Shown in pieces: positions 34,814 through 43,463 of a DNA stretch of 64,000 bases. Origin of the DNA: Halobacteriales archaeon QH_7_65_31 (GTDB lineage: Archaea > Halobacteriota > Halobacteria > Halobacteriales > Haloarculaceae); the NCBI GenBank assembly GCA_003021785.1, contig PXQU01000013.1, positions 1-64,000 on the forward strand, read 5' to 3'. The number at the start of each line of letters is the position of its first letter. Within the stretch, counting starts at the first letter, position 1. Under the pieces are notes generated by a model. That model was not told the origin of the DNA and did not search any database. It saw only the letters and a program-made list of their open reading frames with translations. Both the position numbers and the translations under genes were made by a program.

Positions 34814-35704
34814 ATGACACACGACACACTCACCGGCGTGATGCCGGCACTCACGACCCCGTTCCACGAGGACGGCAGTATCGACTTCGAAACGTTTCGG
34901 GCGAACGTCCGGCGCGTCGAGCGCGAGGGCGTCCACGGCGTCGTTCCCGTCGGCACGACCGGCGAGTCGGCAACGATGACCCACGACGAACATATCGCCG
35001 TCGTTGAGGCGGCCGTCGAGGCGGTCGATTCGATCCCCGTCGTCGCCGGCTCCGGCTCGAACAACACCGAGGAGGCGCTCGACCTCTCCCGACGCGCGAA
35101 GGACGCCGGCGCGGACGGCTTGCTCCTCATCTCGCCGTACTACAACACGCCCGAGCCGGCGGGCATGGAGAGACATTTCCGCACGATCGCCGACACGGTG
35201 GATCTCCCGCAGATCATCTACAACGTGCCCGGTCGGACCGGCCGAACCATCGCCGTTGAGACCACCGAGACGCTCGCGAGCCACGAGAACATCGTCGGCT
35301 ACAAGGCCGCTTCCGGTGATCTCGGTCGGGTCGGCGAGGTGATCGAGCGCACCCGCGAGGAGACTTTCGCGGTCCTCTCTGGAGACGACGCGCTGACGCT
35401 CCCGGTGATGGCACTCGGCGGGGAGGGGGCGATCTCCGTCGCCGCGAATCTCGTTCCGAGCCGGGTGAGCGAGCTGGTCGAGCACGCACTCGACGGGGAG
35501 TACGGGGCCGCCCGCGAGCTGCAGTTCGAGCTCGGGCCGCTGTTCCGGACCCTGTTCGTCGAGACGAATCCGATCCCGATCAAGGAGGCACAGGCGATGT
35601 GCGGTCAGCAGCCGGTGACGATGCGACCGCCGCTCTCTCGGCTCCGCGACGATCATCACGAGGAGCTACGTCCCGTCCTCGCCGAGCTCGGGGTTCTGGA
35701 ATGA
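34814..35704 (+). CDS. dapA: 4-hydroxy-tetrahydrodipicolinate synthase
   Basis: This 296-residue TIM-barrel enzyme condenses pyruvate with aspartate semialdehyde at the first committed step of lysine synthesis. VVPVGTTGES near residue 43, the tyrosine in YYNTPEP near 113 and IIYNVPGRTGR are hallmarks. The Schiff-base lysine is in GYKAASGD near 161. It is the first of four tightly coupled genes (dapA-dapB-dapD-lysA), each stop overlapping the next start as ATGA. The promoter lies in the preceding 249 bases. Confidence 0.95.
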   Translation: MTHDTLTGVMPALTTPFHEDGSIDFETFRANVRRVEREGVHGVVPVGTTGESATMTHDEHIAVVEAAVEAVDSIPVVAGSGSNNTEEALDLSRRAKDAGADGLLLISPYYNTPEPAGMERHFRTIADTVDLPQIIYNVPGRTGRTIAVETTETLASHENIVGYKAASGDLGRVGEVIERTREETFAVLSGDDALTLPVMALGGEGAISVAANLVPSRVSELVEHALDGEYGAARELQFELGPLFRTLFVETNPIPIKEAQAMCGQQPVTMRPPLSRLRDDHHEELRPVLAELGVLE

Positions 35705-36444
35705 GGGCCGCCGTCGCCGGCGCGACCGGTCGCACCGGAAGTGAAGTCGTCACGGAGCTCCGTGAGCGCGGCCACGACGCGCTCGCGCTCTCTCGCGAGC
35801 CGACGGACGACCAGCGCGATATCGGTGACCTCGCGGCCGTACTCGACGAGAGCGACTCCGACGCGCTCATCGACTTCACCGTTCCCGAGGCGACCGTGCA
35901 CCACGCTACTGTCGCCGCCGAGGCGGGCGTCCCGCTCGTCATCGGGACGACCGGGTTCGACGAGGACGGACTGGCCGCCCTCACCGACGCCGCTCGCGAG
36001 ATCCCGGTGCTCCGGGCCTCGAACTTCGCGAGGGGCGTCCACGCGCTTCGCGAGATCGTGCAGGCGGGCGTGGAGGCGCTCCCTGACTACGATATCGAGC
36101 TGACGGAGACACATCACAGCGGAAAGCGAGATGCGCCCTCGGGCACGGCGCGCACCCTGTTGGACGATATCGACGCCGCTCGCGGTGAGCGCGGTGAACG
36201 GCTCGACCGCACGCACGGTCGCGAGGGCAAGCACGAACGCGACCCCGCGGAGATCGGCGTGCACGTCCGCCGCGCCGGCAACGTGCGCGGCGAACACGAG
36301 GTGCTGCTCGCCGGCAACGACGAGCTGCTCACACTCACGCATCGCGCCGAATCGCGCCGCGTCTTCGCGGCGGGCGCGGTCGATGCGGCCGAAGCAGTCG
36401 CCGGGCGACCGGCCGGCGAGTACGAGTTCACGGAGGTAGTATGA
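35701..36444 (+). CDS. dapB: 4-hydroxy-tetrahydrodipicolinate reductase
   Basis: This 247-residue enzyme reduces the DapA product with NAD(P)H. The Rossmann start is RAAVAGATGRTGSEVV at residues 2-17. IGTTGF near 81 and the catalytic/substrate segment ELTETHHSGKRDAPSGTA, near 138-155, with its His and Lys, are clear. ATG 35701 overlaps the dapA stop (ATGA), so translation is coupled. The interdomain part around 50-70 is shorter than in bacterial enzymes. Confidence 0.95.
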   Translation: MRAAVAGATGRTGSEVVTELRERGHDALALSREPTDDQRDIGDLAAVLDESDSDALIDFTVPEATVHHATVAAEAGVPLVIGTTGFDEDGLAALTDAAREIPVLRASNFARGVHALREIVQAGVEALPDYDIELTETHHSGKRDAPSGTARTLLDDIDAARGERGERLDRTHGREGKHERDPAEIGVHVRRAGNVRGEHEVLLAGNDELLTLTHRAESRRVFAAGAVDAAEAVAGRPAGEYEFTEVV

Positions 36445-37274
36445 CACTGAACGCAGAGATCACGAGCCTGTGGAACCGCTATCAGACCGACGACGTCGAC
36501 GTCGACTCCGCCGATACCGACGTGTACGCTACGCTCGACGCCTTCCTCGACGCGTTGGAAGCCGGCGACGTGCGCGCCGCCGAGAAGCGCGACGGCGAGT
36601 GGACGGTTAACTCGTGGGTGAAACGGGGGATCCTCCTCAACTTCGGGCTGCGCGCCATCGAGACCGTCGAGCACGGCGACGTCGCGTACCACGACGTGCT
36701 CCCGCTCCGCGACACGGACGACCTCCCGACGCGGGGGACGCGTAACACCCCTGACGGGACCGTCATCCGCCGCGGTGCGCATATCGGTTCCGACGCGATC
36801 ATGATGTCACCGAGCTTCGTCAACGTCGGCGCACGCGTCGGCGACGGGACGCTGGTGGACTCGTGTGACACCGTCGGCTCCTGTGCACAGATCGGTGCGG
36901 ACGTGAAGCTCGGCGCGAACACGCTCGTCGGCGGTGTCCTCGAACCGGTCGAGAGCGCCCCGGTCATCATCGAGGACGGCGTCTCGCTCGGCGCTGGCTG
37001 TCGGGTCACCAGCGGCTTCGTCGTCGGGGAGAACTCGGTCGTCGGGGAGAACACCCTGCTCACGCCGCGCATCCCGGTGTACGATCTCGTCGAGGAGGAG
37101 ATTCGGTACGGCGAACTCCCCTCCGAGCGACGGGCGTTCATCCGGTACGTCGAGTCGAGCGTGGGAGGACACGATCTCTTCGAGGGCGGGGCGTACAAGC
37201 CGGCGGTCGTCGCCACCCACGTCGAGGAGCAGACGCTCGAAGCCACCCGGCGCGAGGAGGCCCTCCGCGAATGA
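36441..37274 (+). CDS. dapD: Tetrahydrodipicolinate N-succinyltransferase
   Basis: This 277-residue acyltransferase transfers succinyl from succinyl-CoA to tetrahydrodipicolinate. The N-terminal helical domain covers residues 1-105. From about 110 the left-handed beta-helix shows hexapeptide repeats (VNVGARVGDGTLVDSCDTVG, then IGADVKLGANTLVGG, IIEDGVSLGAGCRV and VVGENSVVG). A C-terminal segment closes the trimer. It places this organism on the succinylase branch of the DAP pathway. It overlaps dapB and lysA by ATGA junctions. Confidence 0.94.
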   Translation: MTLNAEITSLWNRYQTDDVDVDSADTDVYATLDAFLDALEAGDVRAAEKRDGEWTVNSWVKRGILLNFGLRAIETVEHGDVAYHDVLPLRDTDDLPTRGTRNTPDGTVIRRGAHIGSDAIMMSPSFVNVGARVGDGTLVDSCDTVGSCAQIGADVKLGANTLVGGVLEPVESAPVIIEDGVSLGAGCRVTSGFVVGENSVVGENTLLTPRIPVYDLVEEEIRYGELPSERRAFIRYVESSVGGHDLFEGGAYKPAVVATHVEEQTLEATRREEALRE

Positions 37275-38491
37275 GCGACCGAGTCAGGCGGCTGGCCAAC
37301 TGGAACCGCGACCGGCTCGAACGGCTCGCGACCGAGCACGAGACCCCGCTGTACGTGCTCGACACCGACCGCGTGCGGGCCAACTACGAGCGGTTCGCCG
37401 CCGCCTTCCCCGACGCCCACGTGATGTACGCCGCGAAGGCACACACCGGGCAGGCGGTGTTGTCAACACTGCTCGACGCCGGGGCGGACATCGAATGCGC
37501 CGCGTGGGGTGAGCTCCGGCGCGCGATCGACGCCGGCGCGGATCCGAACAGCCTCCAGTACACGGCGGTCAATCCACCGGACCGCGATCTCGACAGGGCG
37601 GTCGAACTCGCCGCTGAGTATCCGGGGCTCACCGTCACGGGCGGGGCGCGCGACACCTTCGATCGGCTCGAAGCGCGCGGCTACAGCGGTCGCGTGGCGA
37701 TTCGAATCAATCCGGGCATCGGGACCGGCCACCACGAGAAGGTCGCGACGGGCAAGGACGCGAAGTTCGGGATCCCCGAGACCGATGTCGAGACGGTTGC
37801 CGATGACGTGCGCGAGCGGTTCGATCTCGTCGGTATCCACGCACATATCGGGAGCGGCGTTCTCACCGACGACGTGGCCGAACACGCGCGTGCAGTCGGC
37901 AAGGTCGCCGATATCGCTCGCGCCGTCGGTGACGACGAGCTGGAGTTCGTCGATATCGGCGGTGGCTACGGCGTGCCGTATCGCGAGGACGAACCACCAC
38001 TCGACATGGAGACCGTCGCCGACCGGATTCGCGATGCCGTCGGAACACTGGACGCACGGCTCGCGCTCGAACCCGGTCGCTACGTCGTCGCCGACGCTGA
38101 GCTCATCCTCACGGAGGTGAACACGGTGAAGGAAGCGCCCCAATCGACCGTCGTCGGCGTCGATGCGTCGCTGGCGACGCTCATCCGACCGGCGATGTTC
38201 GACTCGTACCATCCGATCCGGAACGTCACCGCACCCGAGCGTGACCCGCGACCGGTCGCCGTCGGCGGTCCGTGTTGTACGAGCGCGGACGTGTTCTGTA
38301 CCGACCGTCCGATCGCCGAGCCGCGGCGTGAGGACGTGCTCGCAATCGGAAACGCGGGCGCGTACGGCTACGAGCTCGCGAATCAGTTCCACTCGCAGCC
38401 GCGGCCAGCAGAGGTCGCTATCGCGGGCGACGAAGCTCGCGTCGTCCGGCAACGTGAGAGCGTGGAGGACGTAATCAGCGTCGAGCGGTAG
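37271..38491 (+). CDS. lysA: Diaminopimelate decarboxylase
   Basis: This 406-residue PLP enzyme decarboxylates meso-diaminopimelate to lysine, the last step of the pathway. The PLP lysine is in MYAAKAHTG near residue 57. HAHIGSG near 195 and GGGYGVPY near 233 bind the cofactor phosphate. The C-terminal beta domain includes GGPCCTSADVF with the substrate cysteine and NAGAYGYE. It ends the operon. The dapE and dapF genes needed between DapD and LysA are not in this window. The gap after it holds a TTTTTAC box that serves the next gene. Confidence 0.95.
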   Translation: MSDRVRRLANWNRDRLERLATEHETPLYVLDTDRVRANYERFAAAFPDAHVMYAAKAHTGQAVLSTLLDAGADIECAAWGELRRAIDAGADPNSLQYTAVNPPDRDLDRAVELAAEYPGLTVTGGARDTFDRLEARGYSGRVAIRINPGIGTGHHEKVATGKDAKFGIPETDVETVADDVRERFDLVGIHAHIGSGVLTDDVAEHARAVGKVADIARAVGDDELEFVDIGGGYGVPYREDEPPLDMETVADRIRDAVGTLDARLALEPGRYVVADAELILTEVNTVKEAPQSTVVGVDASLATLIRPAMFDSYHPIRNVTAPERDPRPVAVGGPCCTSADVFCTDRPIAEPRREDVLAIGNAGAYGYELANQFHSQPRPAEVAIAGDEARVVRQRESVEDVISVER

Positions 38492-38532
38492 ACCGTCGCG
38501 CCGTTTTTACGACAGTGAGCCGAAACTGAGTC

Positions 38533-39609
38533 GTGCAGCTCTCCAGACGCGACGTGCTCCGTGCGAGCGGCACACTCGCGGGTGCACAGATCGGCGTTAC
38601 CGGGCCGATAACGTCGAGAGCGGTCACGGTCGCGACACAGAACCTCGGACTGGGGGTTCCGCTGCTCGATCTGCTGACGGAGGAGCAGGTCGATCCCGTG
38701 CTCGTCGGTGAACGGTTCGCGAAGCTCCGAGCGAGTGTGGTCTCGGAGCGGATGGCCGCGCTGGCGGCCGAGCTGACCGCCGAGTCGCCGGCGATCATCG
38801 GCGTACAGGAGGGAGTGCTCGCCGAACGAAACGGCGAACCGGTCGTCGATTTCCTCGCGTCGCTGGAACGCGGGTTCGAGCGAGCCGGCGGTCGGTATCG
38901 GCGGGCCGCTGTGTCGCCGAACGCCGACATCACGCTGCCTGCGGAGCACGACGGCGAACGCTTCGACGTCCGCTTTCACGACCGAGACGCGCTGTTCGTT
39001 CGCGAGGACGTCGCCGTCGATGCGACGGACGCGTCGACGTTCGCGATCAACGCGAGCCGGCGACTCGACGGCCGCCGACTGGTCGCCACGCGCGGCTTCT
39101 GCCGTGCCGACTGCGTCGTCGGGGGCGTTCCGGCCGTCGCCGTCTCGACACATCTCTCGGCGGCCGACCGTCGCATCCGTTTGGTGCAGGCACAGGCGCT
39201 CGCGAACCAGCTCCCCGACGACGGGGCGGTCGTCGTCCTCGCAGACCTGAACAGCGCGCCGATCGAACGCGATCCCTCGGCGTACAGTCTACTCGCGGGA
39301 GAACTCACCGACGCGGCGGCGGCCGTCGGCGAGCCGGAGCTCACCTGCTGCCGAGAGCCGGCGCTCGACGGCGGCGAGCTCGGGTTCCGGCTCGACTGTG
39401 TCCTAACCGGCGGCCCGGTGACGCCTCTGTCGACGCGACTGACCGCCGTAGACGAGTCTGCACGCGTCCGAGCCGGCGACCGGTCGCTGTGGCCGTCAGA
39501 TCACGCCGGCGTAGTGGCCGATCTGCGCGTCGGTGTCGGGCTGCGTCGGCTCGGTGACGCCGTACGCGCGCTGGTAGCGCGGCTGTTCGGCGCGAATCCC
39601 TTCGCGTGA
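38533..39609 (+). CDS. Tat-exported endonuclease/exonuclease/phosphatase-fold protein
   Basis: This 358-residue protein starts with a twin-arginine motif (LSRRDVLRASG), so it is probably exported by Tat. The EEP fold is visible as VATQNLGLG near residue 36, IIGVQEGV near 95, VVLADLNSAP near 240 and WPSDHAGVVADL near 320. The EEP catalytic residues Asn, Glu, Asp-x-Asn and Asp-His are all present. It may be a secreted nuclease or phosphodiesterase; substrate is unknown. The start is GTG 38533, 26 bases after a TATA-like TTTTTAC. Confidence 0.78.
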   Translation: MQLSRRDVLRASGTLAGAQIGVTGPITSRAVTVATQNLGLGVPLLDLLTEEQVDPVLVGERFAKLRASVVSERMAALAAELTAESPAIIGVQEGVLAERNGEPVVDFLASLERGFERAGGRYRRAAVSPNADITLPAEHDGERFDVRFHDRDALFVREDVAVDATDASTFAINASRRLDGRRLVATRGFCRADCVVGGVPAVAVSTHLSAADRRIRLVQAQALANQLPDDGAVVVLADLNSAPIERDPSAYSLLAGELTDAAAAVGEPELTCCREPALDGGELGFRLDCVLTGGPVTPLSTRLTAVDESARVRAGDRSLWPSDHAGVVADLRVGVGLRRLGDAVRALVARLFGANPFA

Positions 39610-39648
39610 ACGCGAAAGCCGTATCACGCCGACCCGACATCTCGCCGT

Positions 39649-40155
39649 ATGGACGCTACCGAACGAGAACAGCTCGCGACCGTCGCCGACTACCAGTTCG
39701 GTCGCGGGGCCGGCGCGGCGCTGTTTCCGGCCGACGAGGAGCCGGAAATCCGCCGGACGACCTCCGGTCGCCCGTCACAGATCCACGTCGGGCCGAACGC
39801 CGGTGGACACGACGACCTCGGTCGGCCGGCCGGTGAACGGCTCGTCTCCTACGGCGACGACGGCCGATTCCGACTGGGGCTCGCCGGCGGACGGCGGCTC
39901 GTCGAGGCGCTGCCGGAGCCGACCGCGCGGGTCGTCGTTGGCGACGAGTCCGAACCGTTCGTCCGCGATGGAAAGAACGTCTTCGCGAAGTTCGTACAGA
40001 CCGTCGGCTCAGAGATTCGATCCGGTGACGAGGTGGCAGTGGTCCACGAAGACGGCCGACTGCTCGCTGTGGGACGCGCAGAGCTTCCGGCGTCGGCTAT
40101 CGAGCGCTTCGAGACCGGGATGGCGGTAAAGGTGAAGTCGGGAAACGAGGGCTAA
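39649..40155 (+). CDS. PUA-domain RNA-binding protein
   Basis: This 168-residue protein has an N-terminal helical part (residues 1-80) and a C-terminal PUA domain. The PUA domain is seen as RVVVGDESEPFVRDGKNVFAK near residue 95, with EIRSGDEVAVVHEDGRLLAVGRAEL and a final VKVKSG strand. Archaeal PUA proteins of this length are often linked to tRNA or rRNA modification, but I cannot name a target. It is upstream of nac on the same strand, separated by a 148-base gap with two hairpins. Confidence 0.78.
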   Translation: MDATEREQLATVADYQFGRGAGAALFPADEEPEIRRTTSGRPSQIHVGPNAGGHDDLGRPAGERLVSYGDDGRFRLGLAGGRRLVEALPEPTARVVVGDESEPFVRDGKNVFAKFVQTVGSEIRSGDEVAVVHEDGRLLAVGRAELPASAIERFETGMAVKVKSGNEG

Positions 40156-40169
40156 CAGGCCGGCTACCG

Positions 40170-40232
40170 CCTCGCGGGACTGCCGGCACGACCGCGAACC
40201 CCCGCGAGGGTGAGGTCACGTCACGGGACGTG
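40170..40232 (+). other. Two strong hairpins upstream of nac
   Basis: A 9-bp perfect stem (CCTCGCGGG at 40170-40178 with CCCGCGAGG at 40201-40209, loop of 22) is followed by a 6-bp stem (CACGTC at 40217-40222 with GACGTG at 40227-40232, loop of four). They lie in the 148-base gap between the PUA gene and nac. They could form a small RNA or an end structure for the PUA transcript; nothing known matches. Confidence 0.4.
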
Positions 40233-40312
40233 TGATGCGTTATGTGATTTAAACCTCCGCCGACAGCGACACAAAGGGAGTACTTTTCATCCGCCGGATC
40301 GAGATGACAGAT

Positions 40313-40711
40313 ATGTTCGGAGGAGGCGGCGGCATGAACCCGCGCAAGATGGAACAGATGATGGAGCAGATGGGGATCGACCTCACCGAGATCGATGCGA
40401 ACGAAGTCATCATCCGCACCGACGACGAGGAGTACGTCTTCGACGACGCGGAGGTCCAGAAGATGGACGCACAGGGGCAGGCGACGTATCAGGTCGTCGG
40501 CGAGCCGGAGACCCGAGCGGTCGGCTCCGGAGACGTCGAGGTGGTCGATAGCTCGCCGGCAGACGGAGACGACGGGGACGAGCCGGCCGGAATCCCCGAG
40601 TCGGACGTGGAGATCGTCGCCGGACGAACCGGTGTCCCCGCTGAGGAGGCACGGGACGCGCTGGAGGCGACCGACGGCGATCTCGCGGCGGCCGTCGAAC
40701 GGCTGGAGTGA
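40313..40711 (+). CDS. nac: Nascent polypeptide-associated complex protein (alpha-NAC)
   Basis: This ribosome-associated chaperone of about 132 residues has a Gly-rich start ([19 protein letters not shown]). The NAC core follows with [23 protein letters not shown] (residues 20-45) and [10 protein letters not shown]. The C-terminal UBA domain reads [20 protein letters not shown]. It binds near the exit tunnel and guides nascent chains. I choose ATG 40313, which gives the family-like N-terminus; ATG 40304 is an alternative. Its stop overlaps the GTG start of trmI (GTGA), a pairing conserved in archaea. Confidence 0.92.
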   Translation: MFGGGGGMNPRKMEQMMEQMGIDLTEIDANEVIIRTDDEEYVFDDAEVQKMDAQGQATYQVVGEPETRAVGSGDVEVVDSSPADGDDGDEPAGIPESDVEIVAGRTGVPAEEARDALEATDGDLAAAVERLE

Positions 40712-41433
40712 GCTACCTGTTCGTCCGCGAGAACCGCGAGCTACTGTTAGCTCCCGGCGAGCGCCACGAGTCCGATCTCGGTGTGCTCACCGTACCGGAG
40801 GACGTCCAGCCGGGCGACACCGTCGAGACCCACATCGGCGAGCGGTTCAGCGTCCGCGAGCCGCGCGGCCCGGATCTGTTCGATCACCTCGATCGCACCG
40901 GCGCGCCGATGATGCCTCGCGACATCGGTCTCATCCTCGGCGAGTTCGGACTGGGCGAGGGCGACCGCGTCCTCGACGCCGGAACGGGATCCGGAATCCT
41001 GTCCGTCTATCTCGCGCGCCACGGTATCCGGGTCGTGACCTACGAGCGGGACGCCGAGTTCGCCGACGTAGCCCGGGAGAACATGTCCACGGCAGGCGTC
41101 GCTGACCGCGTCGACGTGCGGACGGGCGACGTGACCGACGAGCTCGACTCGCTGTCGGGGTTCGACGGGCTGACGCTCGACACCGGGGACGCAGCGAGCG
41201 TCGTGGCGCGTGCGCCCGATCTGCTCGTTCCGGGTGGCCCGCTCGCGGTCTACTCGCCGTTCGTCGAGTCCGCTCGCGACTGCGTCGAGACGGCTCGCGA
41301 GACCGGACTGGTCGGCGTCGAGACCGTCGAGACCATCCAGCGCGAGATGACGTTCGACGACCGCGGCTCGCGGCCGTCGACGCGCGGCGTCGGCCACACC
41401 GGCTATCTCACGTTCGCGCGACGCGGTCTATGA
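40708..41433 (+). CDS. trmI: tRNA (adenine-N1)-methyltransferase TrmI
   Basis: This 241-residue enzyme methylates N1 of adenine 57 and 58 in archaeal tRNA with S-adenosylmethionine. The beta-rich N-terminal domain runs to about residue 70. The Rossmann methyltransferase follows, with [17 protein letters not shown] near 93-109, [11 protein letters not shown] near 115 and a short GRD-like DTGDA segment near 155. It starts at GTG 40708 inside the nac stop and is coupled to it. Its end overlaps by six bases the convergent gene at 41428. Confidence 0.9.
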   Translation: MSYLFVRENRELLLAPGERHESDLGVLTVPEDVQPGDTVETHIGERFSVREPRGPDLFDHLDRTGAPMMPRDIGLILGEFGLGEGDRVLDAGTGSGILSVYLARHGIRVVTYERDAEFADVARENMSTAGVADRVDVRTGDVTDELDSLSGFDGLTLDTGDAASVVARAPDLLVPGGPLAVYSPFVESARDCVETARETGLVGVETVETIQREMTFDDRGSRPSTRGVGHTGYLTFARRGL

Positions 41434-41970
41434 GACGTTCCGGAGTAGCTCCGACAGCTCCGCGCGGTACGCTCGCTCGTCGTCGCGTTCGAGGTGGGGG
41501 TAGCCGCCGCCGGCGACGAAGAACCCGTCTGCCCGCCACACCGCGAGCAGTCCGGTCGCCTCGATCGAGCGATCGGCCACGCGACACCGGCCCCGAACGG
41601 TCGTCCGTTGCCCGTCGTAGCCGTCGCTGGTCTGGAAGTCGTCCCGTGTGCGGGAGTCGAGTCCGGAGAACCCGCGGTCACGTAGCGTCTCGAGAAACCG
41701 CGAGCGCGCCTGCCGACGGATCAGCGGCTCGACGAGTCGGGCCGCGCCCGAGGAGAGATTCGGCTCGAAGCCGAGCCGCGTCGCGAAGAAGAAACAAAGC
41801 GGCTCGTCAGTGTCGAGTCGCTCGCTCACGCTCGGCTCCTCGTACATGAGCGTGTGACCCTCGACCGTCACGCGTGGGAGCTCGAACAGCCGCTCGCGAG
41901 TTCGATCGGCCAGCTGCCACGCTCCTGCGTCGAGTCGCGTCTCCGGAACTCTCGGCCACCGGTCGGTCAC
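41428..41970 (-). CDS. Conserved haloarchaeal protein, function unknown
   Basis: This 180-residue soluble protein has no motif I recognise. It reads as an alpha-beta fold: ERLFELPRVTVEGHTLMYEEP near residue 30, then FFFATRLGFEPN, a helix-rich middle (IRRQARSRFLETLRDRGF) and a beta C-terminus (LAVWRADGFFVAGGGYPHL). The start is GTG 41970. The gene lies between trmI and the transcription factor S gene and is convergent with trmI by six bases. A haloarchaeal-only family is likely. Confidence 0.55.
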   Translation of the reverse strand: MTDRWPRVPETRLDAGAWQLADRTRERLFELPRVTVEGHTLMYEEPSVSERLDTDEPLCFFFATRLGFEPNLSSGAARLVEPLIRRQARSRFLETLRDRGFSGLDSRTRDDFQTSDGYDGQRTTVRGRCRVADRSIEATGLLAVWRADGFFVAGGGYPHLERDDERAYRAELSELLRNVS

Positions 41971-42010
41971 ATCAGGTCAACGTCGCACTGCTACGAAAAG
42001 GTACGTCCGG

Positions 42011-42340
42011 TCAGTTGTCGTCTTCGCGCCACTTCTTGCCGCACTCGACGCAGGTGAAAAACCGGGTCTCGGACTCGTCTGCGGCCCGAATCTGTTTCAT
42101 CTCGTACCGGGCGCGTTCACCGTCGCAGTCGTCGTTGGGACACCGCGCGTCGGTCGTCGGCCCGATCTCGGTGTCCTCCACCTCGGACATGTCGACGACG
42201 TCGTCGTCCTCCTGACCCTCCGTGGTGGTCATCGCACTCTCGCTGGCTGAATCGCGCGGCTCCTCGTGCCCGCAGGAGCGACACTCCCAGCTGTCGCCGT
42301 CGGCGTGCATCATCGAGCCGCACTCGTCGCAGAACTGCAT
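42011..42340 (-). CDS. tfs: Transcription factor S (RpoM/TFIIS-like cleavage factor)
   Basis: This is a 109-residue two-zinc-ribbon protein. The N-terminal ribbon uses C4, C7, C20 and C23 (FCDECGSMM, then WECRSCG). The C-terminal ribbon uses CPNDDCDG near 70 and TCVECGKKW near 97. Archaeal TFS stimulates RNA cleavage by stalled RNA polymerase, which the C-terminal ribbon carries out through acidic residues. The middle is an acidic linker. ATG 42340 is the only sensible start. It lies on the reverse strand, upstream of the unknown gene at 41428. Confidence 0.92.
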   Translation of the reverse strand: MQFCDECGSMMHADGDSWECRSCGHEEPRDSASESAMTTTEGQEDDDVVDMSEVEDTEIGPTTDARCPNDDCDGERARYEMKQIRAADESETRFFTCVECGKKWREDDN

Positions 42341-42424
42341 CGTATCTCCGTTGGCTCGGGGCTACACTTAACTCCGGGGTTGTCCGGACGAAACACCTTC
42401 ACTGGTGGACACGGAGGTAACGGT

Positions 42425-43437
42425 ATGCCATCTCGTCGTCGCGTCATCCAGACCGGCGCGCTCGGTGTCGCCGCGCTCGCCGGCTGTACGGCCCTCGACG
42501 ACGGCCCGCCCCGCTCTGCCCGCTGGTATCACGACGCGAGTGCGGTGTTCGACACCGACCGCTACGCCTACGCGGCGCTCGACGTCCCGACGCTCCGCGC
42601 GAACGCCGACCGGCTCCCTCCCGAGGCGCAGACGGGTCTCGATCGCGTCCGGTCGTTCTCCGAGTCGATCGCGATCGACGATATCGACCGCCTGCTCGCG
42701 ACTGGGTACGGCCGGCCACAGCAGGGGCGAGCCGGTCTCACCCTCGTCGCGACGGGGAGCTTCGACGCCGACGAGATCGACGCCGAGATACAGGAGACGT
42801 TCCAGCCCGTAGCGGACGGTCTCGTCACGCCGGAAGGGACGCATCGCGGCTTCCGGTGTTACGCCTCCGCCCCGGCACTCGGGGAGGATTTGACGCAGTT
42901 CCGGGGACCCGACCAGCCCGACGCGCCCGACCTCACCGTCGGCGTCGGCCACAGCAGTGACGCCCTCGTCGCGACTGTCGCCCTCGGTCTCGAACTGGAC
43001 GCACTCGACGGGGTACGGGCGGCTATCGACGCCCAAACTGGGAACGCGACGCGACTCACCGAGCGTGCACCCGTCGGCCACTGTCTCGCGGTGACCGACG
43101 GCCACGGCTTCGTCACCGGGCTCTCGGCGGCGGGACTGGAGACGCTCCGGCGCGAGACGTCCGGCGACACCGAGGAGTCGCTCGCGCTGACGGAGGGACT
43201 CGTCGTCAGCTACCGCTTCGATCCAGACCGGCTCCGCGTCGCGTTCGTCTTCGACCCGTCCGAGGGCTGTTCGACACCGACGGAGAGGGCGGCCCGGACC
43301 TCGAAATCGAGCAGATCGGCGTCGCGCGCGACGGCCACGTCATCTACGCCGATATCGCCGTCGGACCGGACGCGATTCGCCGACTCACCGAGCAGACGAC
43401 GCCGACGGCACGGCAGGCAGTCGGTCTCTGGATTTAA
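42425..43437 (+). pseudogene. Tat/lipoprotein gene broken by a frameshift near 43264
   Basis: The open frame from ATG 42425 begins with a Tat-lipobox start (RRRVIQTGALGVAALAGC) and reads well to about residue 281 (VAFVFDPSEG). After that it becomes Arg/Ser low-complexity. One base short in the GGG run at 43264-43266 explains this. With the shift, LFDTDGEGGPDLEIEQIGV and GHVIYADIAVGPD follow and end at TAA 43435-43437, a credible acidic C-terminus. The result is about 338 residues. It may be a real pseudogene or a sequencing error. The family is haloarchaeal and has no known function. Confidence 0.72.
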
Positions 43438-43463
43438 GACGTAGTCGCGTTTACTTCCGGTAG

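Noticed and set aside
38502-38508. A T-run after lysA as a terminator
   Set aside because: The TTTTTAC lies 26 bases before the GTG at 38533, so it is better explained as that gene's TATA box.
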